Shown in pieces: positions 23,916 to 30,498 of a stretch of 34,813 bases of DNA. The notes beneath the pieces are model-generated. The model did not search any database. It saw nothing but the letters and a program-made list of their open reading frames with translations, and had not been told where the DNA came from. Source of the DNA: an uncultured Caldilineales bacterium (GTDB taxonomy: Bacteria; Chloroflexota; Anaerolineae; JAAEKA01); assembly GCA_937907455.1 (NCBI GenBank), contig CALESQ010000063.1, positions 1-34,813 on the forward strand. The letters are read 5' to 3'. A program made the position numbers and the translations under genes. The stretch's first letter is position 1, and every line of letters begins with the position of its first letter.

Positions 23916-24727
23916 CTACTCACCCTGACTATGAATACAGCGGTCTGATGGCCGAATTTTGGGATTTGCTGCGCGGTGACACCTCCCGCTGGGCCGACCG
24001 CTTTTTCTACCTGGATGTGATCGCACGCATCGGCCAGCCGGTGCTGGATGTGGGCTGCGGCACGGGCCGCCTGCTGCTGGACTATCTGCAACAGGGCATT
24101 GACGTGGACGGCATAGACAACTCGCCCGACATGCTGGCGCTGTTGCAGCAAAAAGCCGCCGCACTGGGGCTGCACCCGCGCGCCGAGCTGCAAACGATGG
24201 AAACGCTGGCGCTGCCGCGGCGCTACCGCGTGATCCTCGTGCCCTCCAGCTCCTTTCAGTTGCTCACCGACCCCGCGGACGCCGCGGAGGCGCTGCACCG
24301 CTTCTACGCGCACCTGGAGCCGGGTGGCGTGCTGGTGATGTCGCTCTACCTGCTGGGGCTGGACGAACAGGGCCAGCCCGTTCCCAGCGACGAAGGCACG
24401 CAGGAGGTGATCCGCTCCGCGGACGGCGCGTTGATCCGCCGCTGGTCGCGCTCGACCTTCGATCATATCAACCAGTTGGAGGACACCGAAGACCGCTATG
24501 AGGTGATCATCGCCGGCCAGATCGTGGCGGTGGAAGAGCGGCAACGTGCCCGCGCCACGCGCGGCTACACCCAGCAGCAGGCTGTTGCCTTGCTGCAAGC
24601 CGCAGGATTCAGCGATGTCCACCTCACCAGCGGCTTCAGCTTCGCGCCCGCGCAGCCGGACGACACGCTGTTTTGCATTTTTGGCTCCAGGCCACCCGCA
24701 GTTTTCCAACAGCAACAAAATTTTTGA
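23912..24727 (+). CDS. Class I SAM-dependent methyltransferase
   Basis: The protein is 271 aa from the GTG that overlaps the DinB stop. Motif I is VLDVGCGTG (44-52), with an acidic residue after the second strand (VDGIDNSPDM) and a later LEPGGVLVMSLYL strand, as in Methyltransf_25/11-type enzymes. It uses S-adenosylmethionine to methylate an unidentified small molecule. The C-terminal part (GYTQQQAVALLQAAGFSDV) is the usual substrate-side helix and strand. Joint translation with a DinB-like protein suggests one pathway, but none can be named. Confidence 0.88.
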   Translation: MTTHPDYEYSGLMAEFWDLLRGDTSRWADRFFYLDVIARIGQPVLDVGCGTGRLLLDYLQQGIDVDGIDNSPDMLALLQQKAAALGLHPRAELQTMETLALPRRYRVILVPSSSFQLLTDPADAAEALHRFYAHLEPGGVLVMSLYLLGLDEQGQPVPSDEGTQEVIRSADGALIRRWSRSTFDHINQLEDTEDRYEVIIAGQIVAVEERQRARATRGYTQQQAVALLQAAGFSDVHLTSGFSFAPAQPDDTLFCIFGSRPPAVFQQQQNF

Positions 24728-24758
24728 TCAGATCAGGGCGTATGATACACTGGTAGCT

Positions 24759-26573
24759 ATGTTTGATCCACAGCCTTCTCCTCACCGAAAATGGTATAGC
24801 TTCACCTGGCGCGGGCCGAGCAAACGCTGGCTGTTGTTGTTCGCGCTGCTGATCATTGGCGGTTTGTTAAGCGTGCTGCTGGCTGCCGCGGCGGGTGCCG
24901 GCCGCGGCTTGCAGGATCGCCAGGTCGCGCTGCAAGCCGAGGTGACCCGCTGGCTTAGCTCCGGTGCAGCCCATCTGCAAGCTGGTGAAATGGCCCTGGC
25001 GGCAGCCGATTTTCAGCGCGTTTTGCAGTTGGATCCGGCTAACAGCGAGGCCCGCGGTGCCCTGCAAACTCTGCAAACAGCCACGCCTCAGGCCGCAGCG
25101 TTGGTAGAGCCGTTGCTGTTGGTGCCACCCGGCGATGCCACGCCCCCACCGGCTGCCTCGGCCCTGCCCACTGACAGGCTGTATCAGCAGGCTCAAGCCG
25201 CGCTGGAGCAACGCGACTGGGGGACGGCTATTGCATTGCTTAACCAATTAGCTACGCTGGCTCCGGCGTATCAGCCTGACAGCGTGCTCGCCATGCGTTT
25301 TCGCGCCTACAGCGAACAGGCCCAAAGTTTTGTGGATCAGGAACGCTACGAAGAGGCCTTGCGTGCCTACGATCAGGCGCTGGTGATTCGCCCCAATGAC
25401 AGCCTCATTACTACCCGCCGTGAGCTGATTGCGCTCTATGTGGATGTGCTGGGGCGCTGGCGGCTGGATTGGCCGGGCGTAGTGAATACGCTGTTGACCA
25501 TTCAGGCCCGGCAGCCTAATTTCTTGGATGTCAACAAGCGCTTGCCTACCGCTTATCTGGCCTGGGGCGATGCCCTGATGGAGGACAGCCAGTGGTGTGA
25601 CGCTGTAGCCCCTTATGAAAAAGCCCTGACGTTGAACAGCGCCGACACGGTGCAGGCAAAGCTCGTTCAGGCACAGGAGACGTGCGCTAACCCGCCTCTC
25701 ATAGCTACGGAGGATGCCATCAGCGGCACATTGCCCATCACCGCTACGGTGCTGCCGCCGCCGGCGAGTGGCGCGGGGCGACTGACACTGGCTACTTACG
25801 ACACGCAGTTCAACCGCTGGAATCTCTTCCGGCTAAGTGCGAAAGGTGGGCAGGCGCAGTTGGTGGTGCAGGATGTTTCTCAGCCGGCAGCATCTCCCGA
25901 CGGTAATTTCCTGGTCGCCCGCTCCGAGCAGGGGGACCAAGCCGGGTTAATTGTGACCTCAGCCAGTGGCAGCGAGGCGCGCCGGCTCACTACCTATGCC
26001 GAAGATGCCCATCCGCGTTGGTCAGGCGATGGCAGCCAGCTTGTCTTTGAATCCACGCGTGAGGTGGACCGACGTTGGCGCATCTACGCGGTGAGCGCTG
26101 GCGGTGGTGAAGGGGTGTTCCTCGACTTCGGGCGTTGGCCTGCCTGGTCGCCGCGCAGTCCGCTGATCAGCTATCAGGGCTGCATTGCCGCCAGCGGGCG
26201 CTGCGGCTTGCTGCTAGCCAATCCTGCCGGGGGTGACGTGCGTCAGCTCACCGATGTGCCGGGCGATACCATGCCGGCCTGGTCGCCGGATGGCGCGCGC
26301 ATCGCCTTTGCCTCGGCAGATCGTGGCGGCAGTTGGGATATCTTCATTGTGACTTTAAGCAACGGCAATGTAGCCAGCCTGGCCCCCGATAGCGCAGTAG
26401 ATTCGCATCCGGTATGGTCGCCCGATGGACGGCAAATAGCCTTTTTATCCAACCGTGACGGCAATTGGGCTATTTATCTGGCCAATGTAGCCAACGGCCA
26501 GGTGCAAAAACTGGCTGCGGTTCCCGACTCTGTGCCTGACTGGTACGAAATGCAACTAGACTGGGGGTGGTAG
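24759..26573 (+). CDS. Membrane-anchored TPR and PD40/TolB-like beta-propeller protein
   Basis: The protein is 604 aa from the ATG at 24759. A single N-terminal membrane span (about 24-46, LLLFALLIIGG) follows a short basic cytoplasmic stretch, so the rest is probably extracytoplasmic. Residues about 60-370 contain TPR-like helical repeats (for example AAADFQRVLQLDPAN, EEALRAYDQALVIRPND, YEKALTLNSAD). The C-terminal 230 residues form WD40-like PD40 blades with WSGDGSQLVF, AWSPDGARIAF and VWSPDGRQIAF. Such proteins act as scaffolds or sensors in the envelope. Upstream in-frame starts lie inside the methyltransferase gene and lack the membrane anchor context. The end is 42 bp before a tRNA cluster with its own promoter. 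Confidence 0.87.
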   Translation: MFDPQPSPHRKWYSFTWRGPSKRWLLLFALLIIGGLLSVLLAAAAGAGRGLQDRQVALQAEVTRWLSSGAAHLQAGEMALAAADFQRVLQLDPANSEARGALQTLQTATPQAAALVEPLLLVPPGDATPPPAASALPTDRLYQQAQAALEQRDWGTAIALLNQLATLAPAYQPDSVLAMRFRAYSEQAQSFVDQERYEEALRAYDQALVIRPNDSLITTRRELIALYVDVLGRWRLDWPGVVNTLLTIQARQPNFLDVNKRLPTAYLAWGDALMEDSQWCDAVAPYEKALTLNSADTVQAKLVQAQETCANPPLIATEDAISGTLPITATVLPPPASGAGRLTLATYDTQFNRWNLFRLSAKGGQAQLVVQDVSQPAASPDGNFLVARSEQGDQAGLIVTSASGSEARRLTTYAEDAHPRWSGDGSQLVFESTREVDRRWRIYAVSAGGGEGVFLDFGRWPAWSPRSPLISYQGCIAASGRCGLLLANPAGGDVRQLTDVPGDTMPAWSPDGARIAFASADRGGSWDIFIVTLSNGNVASLAPDSAVDSHPVWSPDGRQIAFLSNRDGNWAIYLANVANGQVQKLAAVPDSVPDWYEMQLDWGW

Positions 26574-26574
26574 T

Positions 26575-26603
26575 TTGACGCGAGGTGCTGGATAAGGTAC
26601 AAT
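26575..26603 (+). promoter_or_regulatory. Promoter of the tRNA cluster
   Basis: TTGACG (26575-26580), a 17-nt spacer and TACAAT (26598-26603) place the start about 6 nt before the tRNA-Pro gene. Near consensus, as expected for stable RNA. Confidence 0.88.
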
Positions 26604-26615
26604 GTTCCCTTGTTC

Positions 26616-26688
26616 CGGGGCGTAGCGCAGGTGGTAGCGCGCATGGTTTGGGACCATGAGGTCGAAGGTTCGAATCCTTTCGCCCCGA
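26616..26688 (+). tRNA. tRNA-Pro (TGG)
   Basis: All arms of the cloverleaf are seen: acceptor CGGGGCG/CGCCCCG, D stem GCGC/GCGC, anticodon stem CATGG/CCATG with loop TTTGGGA (anticodon TGG at 26649-26651), and T arm GAAGG-TTCGAAT-CCTTT. Discriminator A; CCA is not encoded. Confidence 0.97.
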
Positions 26689-26697
26689 CTGAAATTT

Positions 26698-26768
26698 GCG
26701 GGCGTAGCTCAATGGTAGAGCCCCAGCCTTCCAAGCTGGTCGTGAGGGTTCGATCCCCTTCGCCCGCT
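26698..26768 (+). tRNA. tRNA-Gly (TCC)
   Basis: Acceptor GCGGGCG/CGCCCGC, D stem GCTC/GAGC, anticodon stem CCAGC/GCTGG with loop CTTCCAA (anticodon TCC), and T arm GAGGG-TTCGATC-CCCTT. Discriminator T; no CCA encoded. It lies 9 nt after tRNA-Pro in the same transcript. Confidence 0.97.
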
Positions 26769-26773
26769 CTGTT

Positions 26774-27156
26774 GGGCCCCTAGCTCAGCGGTTAGAGCGG
26801 CCGGCTCAAGTTTAACAATTCTAAATTCAGGTGTGGCTTATGTGATTCAGTGCGGCCCATACATTGGTGCTGGTTGTCATTCATACATCTTCCCCTGGTT
26901 TAGAACTGTTGCAAAGGGCTGCTTGAAGAGTAATCTTCCAGTGAATCCTGCCAAATTCGGGGAAGCCTAAGTCATCGCTGATGATAGGGTAATCCCGAGC
27001 CAAGCCTCGCAAGAGGAAGGTGTAGAGACTAGACGGCAGGCCCCCTCGTTGCTGGGGGGTGAAGGGATAGTCCAGCCCACAAACCCATACGGGGCAGCGA
27101 AAGCTGTAGTGGGATGCATAACCGGTTGGTCCTCGGTTCGAATCCGGGGGGGCCCA
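26774..27156 (+). tRNA. tRNA-Ile (CAT) interrupted by a group I intron
   Basis: Exon 1 (26774-26806) and exon 2 (27117-27156) join to a complete tRNA: acceptor GGGCCCC/GGGGCCC, D stem GCTC/GAGC, anticodon stem GCCGG/CCGGT, loop CTCATAA, and T arm CTCGG-TTCGAAT-CCGGG, discriminator A. The anticodon is CAT. The overall sequence resembles the lysidine-modified tRNA-Ile2 rather than tRNA-Met (the CTCATAA loop flanked as in E. coli ileX), but elongator tRNA-Met cannot be fully excluded. The intron lies between T33 and C34. The two exons alone would be missed or called as fragments by a search that ignores introns. Confidence 0.9.
26807..27116 (+). ncRNA. Group I intron (IC3-like), 310 nt, no ORF
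   Basis: The conserved core is readable: a P/Q-type region with AAATTCGGGGAAGCCTAAG, R GTGTAGAGACTAGACGGCA, and S AAGGGATAGTCCAG, all close to the Azoarcus tRNA-Ile intron core. Pairings seen: P3 CCTGCC (26947-26952) with GGCAGG (27035-27040); P7 GACTA (27027-27031) with TAGTC (27068-27072); P8 CCCCC/GGGGG; P9 CCCAC/GTGGG enclosing a CAGC-GAAA-GCTG hairpin. The last base of the 5' exon is T and the last intron base is G (27116), as splicing requires. The internal guide was not settled: GGCT (26835) or GGCC (26854) could pair with exon GGCT, and TTATG (26838-26842) could form P10 with exon CATAA. Confidence 0.93.
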
Positions 27157-27161
27157 CCTCC

Positions 27162-27203
27162 AAAAAGCTCCGGCATGGTTTAAAGATCATGCCGGAGCTT
27201 TTT
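27162..27203. terminator. Bidirectional terminator between the tRNA-Ile and ftcD genes
   Basis: A perfect 11-bp stem GCTCCGGCATG (27167-27177) / CATGCCGGAGC (27188-27198), flanked by AAAAA on the left and TTTTT on the right, serves the plus-strand tRNA transcript and the minus-strand ftcD transcript. Confidence 0.92.
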
Positions 27204-27206
27204 GTT

Positions 27207-28109
27207 TCAGGTCGCATTGGCTGCCATCAACTGGTTTTCCAGCACCTGTTCGGCGCTGAAGCCATCCAGTTGCAGATACCAGCAGGCGGCATCGAGCAAA
27301 GCCTGCTGTGGCAACATGCCCACCAACTCGCTGCGTACTATCGCTGCGCCGTAGCGGGCTGCCTCGCGGCGCACCATCTCCAGCGCTGTGTGCATTGCCG
27401 TCTGGCGAAAATCGGTCAGGTTCATCGAGACCTGGGCTTGTCCGTCTACTAAAATGCCCATGGCCTGCACATAGCGCAGGCCGCCGCTGGAGAATCGCAA
27501 CGTTTTGGCGATTTTCTTGGCAATCTCTGCATCTGCACTGTTCAGATAGACGTTGAAGGCGATCAGGAAAGGCCGCGCTCCGACTGCCGTGGCGCCTGCT
27601 GATCCCATCGCCTTTGGCCCGAAGTCAGGGGTGCGGCTGGGATCGCTGCCGATCAGCTCGCGAATCCCTTCGAATTCGCCTTTGCGCACCGCGGGCAAGC
27701 TTTCGCGCTCTGGTCGGGTGGCTGCTTTGGCGTAAAGATACACCGGAATACTCAGTTCTGCACCGATGCGCTCGCCCAAGCGCCGTGCCAGAGCCACACA
27801 GTCTTCCATGCTCACCCCGCTGATAGGGATGAAGGGCACTACATCAGTGGCACCCATGCGCGGGTGCTCGCCGCGGTGCTGGTTAAGATCAATCAGCGCG
27901 GCAGCGCGCTGCACGCCGGCAAATGCCGCGGCCAGCGTCGCCTCAGGGTCGCCGACAAATGTCACCACCGTGCGGTTGTGATCGGCATCGCTCTGCACAT
28001 CCAGCACGCGAACATTGCCGCTGTCGGCAATTGCAGCTACAATGGCTTCTATCACCTCTTGCCGACGACCTTCGCTGAAGTTAGGAACGCATTCAACTGT
28101 TTTTTGCAT
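27207..28109 (-). CDS. ftcD: Glutamate formimidoyltransferase
   Basis: This 300-aa enzyme transfers the formimino group of N-formimino-glutamate to tetrahydrofolate, the last step of one histidine degradation route, in the cytosol. The family blocks are present: VECVPNFSEGR (5-15) at the N-terminus, DHNRTVVTFVG (43-53) and EHPRMGATDVVPF (81-93), where His82 is the catalytic residue of the mammalian enzyme. Only the transferase domain is present; the cyclodeaminase domain found in animal FTCD is absent, as in many bacteria. It is divergent from the thioesterase gene with only 29 bp between starts (GGGAGA before this ATG). No other hut genes are in the window. Confidence 0.95.
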   Translation of the reverse strand: MQKTVECVPNFSEGRRQEVIEAIVAAIADSGNVRVLDVQSDADHNRTVVTFVGDPEATLAAAFAGVQRAAALIDLNQHRGEHPRMGATDVVPFIPISGVSMEDCVALARRLGERIGAELSIPVYLYAKAATRPERESLPAVRKGEFEGIRELIGSDPSRTPDFGPKAMGSAGATAVGARPFLIAFNVYLNSADAEIAKKIAKTLRFSSGGLRYVQAMGILVDGQAQVSMNLTDFRQTAMHTALEMVRREAARYGAAIVRSELVGMLPQQALLDAACWYLQLDGFSAEQVLENQLMAANAT

Positions 28110-28138
28110 ATTAAATCTCCCTGAAACAAGGATAACCT

Positions 28139-28627
28139 ATGCCTACAACACCGAAACGTGCCGCCGAATCGGCGGTAGAGATGACGCAGATCGTGTTGCC
28201 GTCCAACGCCAACGCGCTGGGCACGGTGTTTGGCGGCCAGGTGGCCGCGTGGATAGATATCGCTGCGGCAGTGGCTGCCATGCGCCATGCCCGGCACATT
28301 GTGGTGACGGCTTCGATGGATGACCTGCACTTTCTGGCACCGGCCCATGTAGGCGAGGTGTTCATCCTCAAAGCACACGTCAACTGTGCCTTTGGTACTT
28401 CTATGGAAGTGGGCGTGCGCGCCGAGGCCGAAAACCCGCTCACCGGCGAGCGCCGTCACACGGCAACCGCCTACCTCACCTTTGTTGCGCTGAACGAGAA
28501 CGGCGACCGCGTGCCGGTTCCGGCCCTGCTGCCGGAGAGCGAAGCAGAAATCCGGCGCTATCAGCAAGCCGAGCAGCGGCGTCTCTGGCGCTTGGAGCGG
28601 CGTACCTTGCGCCAACAGGAACGATGA
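28139..28627 (+). CDS. Acyl-CoA thioesterase (hotdog fold)
   Basis: This 162-aa single hotdog-domain protein of the YciA/BFIT-like acyl-CoA hydrolase group cleaves acyl-CoA to free acid and CoA. The active-site block NALGTVFGGQVAAWID (25-40) has the conserved Asn, GG pair and Asp. DLHFLAPAHVGEVF is the second family block. The C-terminal 35 residues are charged and helical (EIRRYQQAEQRR), likely for oligomer contacts. AAGGAT precedes the ATG. It shares a bidirectional terminator with upp. Chain-length preference cannot be read. Confidence 0.92.
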   Translation: MPTTPKRAAESAVEMTQIVLPSNANALGTVFGGQVAAWIDIAAAVAAMRHARHIVVTASMDDLHFLAPAHVGEVFILKAHVNCAFGTSMEVGVRAEAENPLTGERRHTATAYLTFVALNENGDRVPVPALLPESEAEIRRYQQAEQRRLWRLERRTLRQQER

Positions 28628-28632
28628 ACGCG

Positions 28633-28670
28633 AAAGACCTCGGAAATCTGACGACTTCCGAGGTCTTTTT
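28633..28670. terminator. Bidirectional terminator between the thioesterase and upp genes
   Basis: The stem AAAGACCTCGGAA (28633-28645) / TTCCGAGGTCTTT (28656-28668), with a 10-nt loop and T-runs on both strands, lies just after both stop codons. Confidence 0.9.
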
Positions 28671-29296
28671 CATCCTGTACCAAACTGGCGGTCACCGGCA
28701 TCGCCCAGCCCCGGTACAATGTAGCCAATGTCGTTCAGGCGTTCATCAATTGCCGCTACATGAATCGGTACATCGGGGTGATCGGTGTTGAGGCGTGTTA
28801 TGCCTTCGGGTGAGGCGATCAGCCCAACGAACTTGATGCGCACTGCGCCCCAGCGCTTCAGCACATCTACCGTAGCTGTAGCCGAGCCGCCAGTTGCCAG
28901 CATGGGGTCGAGAATCAGGCACACCTGCACTTTGGGGGCTACAGGCAGTTTGTTGTAATACTCTACCGGCCGCAAGGTGCGTTCATCGCGGTACAAGCCG
29001 ATGTGCCAGACCTCAGCCGAGGGCATCATTTCCCAAATTCCTTCCACCATGCCCAGACCGGCGCGCAAGATAGGCACCAGGCCGATGTGCTCGCGCAGGT
29101 CGTGACCTGATGCCGTGGCTAGCGGTGTTTCCACTGCCACCGGGGCCACAGCCAAGTCCTGTGTTGCCTCGTAAGCGAGCAGAATGGAGATCTCGCGCAC
29201 CAGCTCCCGAAATTTTTTGGGGTCGGTATGCTTGTCGCGCAGACGTGTCAGCTTGTGCTGTATCAGTGGGTGATTGGAAACATGCACGTTGGACAT
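28670..29296 (-). CDS. upp: Uracil phosphoribosyltransferase
   Basis: This 208-aa pyrimidine salvage enzyme makes UMP from uracil and PRPP. The PRPP-binding loop is LDPMLATGGSA (129-139), and ILRAGLGM (76-83) and the C-terminal uracil-binding DIGYIVPGLGDAGDR block are as in the family. Length is normal. GGAGG lies 5 nt before the ATG. The region upstream is a hairpin-rich repeat array. I see no promoter there, so cotranscription from the DksA-like gene through the array is possible. Confidence 0.96.
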   Translation of the reverse strand: MSNVHVSNHPLIQHKLTRLRDKHTDPKKFRELVREISILLAYEATQDLAVAPVAVETPLATASGHDLREHIGLVPILRAGLGMVEGIWEMMPSAEVWHIGLYRDERTLRPVEYYNKLPVAPKVQVCLILDPMLATGGSATATVDVLKRWGAVRIKFVGLIASPEGITRLNTDHPDVPIHVAAIDERLNDIGYIVPGLGDAGDRQFGTG

Positions 29297-29365
29297 AAAG
29301 CCTCCACAGAACGGGTTGATTGCGATCCGGGCTGGTTCGGAGCGGAGATTGGAAATCAGCGTCCT

Positions 29366-29786
29366 TCTGCTGCGGCCGGTCCCTGCGGGATGGTTCCCAA
29401 TCTCCAGACCGAGTCCGCCAGGCTAATTCGCCGGGGATGCGGCTCGGTCGGGAGACCGGCCGCAGCTGGCCGCAGCTGGCCGCAGCTTTATTTGCGTCGC
29501 TGCGGGGATGCGGCTCGGTCGGGAGACCGGCAGCAGCTTTATTCGTGCCGCTGCGGGGATGCAGCACGGTCGGGAGACCGGCCGCAGCTGGCCGCAGCTT
29601 TATTTGCGTCGCTGCGGGGATGCGGCTCGGTCTGAAGACCGGCCGCAGCTGGCCGCAGCTTTATTTGCGTCGCTGCGGGGATGCGGCTCGGTCGGGAGAC
29701 CGGCAGCAGCTTTATTCGTGCCGCTGCGGGGATGCAGCTCGGTCGGGAGATTGGGAACCATCCCGCAGGGACCGGCCGCAGCCAGA
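29366..29786. repeat. Modular hairpin repeat array enclosed by 44-bp inverted repeats
   Basis: Six units beginning GATGC(G/A)(G)CTCGGTC start at 29436, 29507, 29558, 29619, 29680 and 29731, spaced 71, 51, 61, 61 and 51 bp. The spacing differs by multiples of 10 bp because a CCGCAGCTGG decamer is present zero, one or two extra times. Each unit has a CGGTC-GGGA-GACCG hairpin. The left arm (29366-29413) is the reverse complement of the right arm (29738-29786) over 44 bp with one mismatch (T versus G). Short translated segments here are not credible genes. It fills most of the 496-bp gap between upp and the DksA-like gene. Confidence 0.93.
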
Positions 29787-29792
29787 TCGCAC

Positions 29793-30164
29793 TTATTCTT
29801 CCATGTAACGCAATGCAGCCTTGCGGGCGATGCGTTCTACCTCGCGTTGGCAGTTGAGGCACATGGTGGCATCGGGGCGCACCTCCAGGCGCGCCGGATC
29901 AATCGGTTCGCCACAGCGTTCGCAGATGCCGTACAGGCCCTTTTCGATGGCGCGCAGAGCCATAGTTACCGATTCCTGCTTGCGCTCCAACACGGTGAGC
30001 AGGGCTAGATTCTTCTCGCGCTCAGCCAGGTCGGGATCGCCCTCATCGGCGTCTGCATCCACTTCGCCTTGCAGCCATTCCTTGAGATGCTGAATATCAT
30101 CTTCAATGGCCGTGCGCTCCTGTTCCAGTTTTTGACGTTCGATTTCAGTTTGTTTAGATCGCAT
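29793..30164 (-). CDS. DksA/TraR family C4 zinc-finger protein
   Basis: This 123-aa protein has an N-terminal coiled-coil (about 5-75, charged heptads) and a C4 zinc finger, Cys81, Cys84, Cys102, Cys105 (CERCGEPI and CLNC). DksA/TraR proteins reach into the RNA polymerase secondary channel and modulate initiation with ppGpp. The DxxDxA tip of E. coli DksA is not clearly present, though DADADEGDPD (37-46) lies at the likely tip. The ATG at 30164 is preferred for its GAGGGG ribosome site; a second ATG four codons upstream is possible. A consensus promoter lies 110 nt upstream. Confidence 0.88.
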   Translation of the reverse strand: MRSKQTEIERQKLEQERTAIEDDIQHLKEWLQGEVDADADEGDPDLAEREKNLALLTVLERKQESVTMALRAIEKGLYGICERCGEPIDPARLEVRPDATMCLNCQREVERIARKAALRYMEE

Positions 30165-30281
30165 TAAACCCCTCATCCTTTCTGAATAAGTGATGATACG
30201 TTGTCTCGCGCCGAGCCGCGAAACAAAATTTTGTTCACGCAGCGCTTCATCAACGAAATAGACCCAAGTAATTCGCGGCAG

Positions 30282-30310
30282 GTTATACCATGCTTTGGCT
30301 TGTTAGTCAA
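30282..30310 (-). promoter_or_regulatory. Promoter of the DksA/TraR-like gene
   Basis: On the minus strand TTGACT (30305-30310), a 17-nt spacer and TATAAC (30282-30287). Predicted start near 30275, leaving a leader of about 110 nt. It lies directly downstream of the neighbouring terminator. Confidence 0.82.
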
Positions 30311-30320
30311 AGGTGCGAAA

Positions 30321-30358
30321 AGGCGGTTGAGCGTCAAGCACTCAACCGCCTTTTTTTA
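30321..30358. terminator. Terminator after the META-domain lipoprotein gene
   Basis: The stem AGGCGGTTGAG (30321-30331) / CTCAACCGCCT (30341-30351) is followed by TTTTTTT on the plus strand and by TTTT on the minus strand. The minus-strand lipoprotein gene ending at 30499 is the likely user. The rest of 30177-30498 holds only the DksA promoter. Confidence 0.85.
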
Positions 30359-30498
30359 TGTAATGCAGCCCTTCGGCAAGGATCGCAATCCTTTAATTAA
30401 GCACGTGCAGGCCTCTCAAGGGCTGCTGAAGGGCGTTTCCCGGCGACCTTAGCCGCCCGGTGCTGCTAAAACAAGAACTCTACTCACTGGGCTGATTG

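Noticed and set aside
26807..27116. Homing endonuclease gene inside the group I intron
   Set aside because: At 310 nt the intron is too short, and no LAGLIDADG or HNH motif is seen in any frame.
29436..29735. Possible CRISPR array at the 29.4-29.7 kb repeats
   Set aside because: The period varies (51, 61, 71 bp), there are no unique spacers between units, units differ by a decamer, and no cas genes are present.
29228..30008. Open frames running through the 29.4-29.8 kb repeat array
   Set aside because: They consist only of translated repeats, on both strands, with no ribosome site or recognisable domain.
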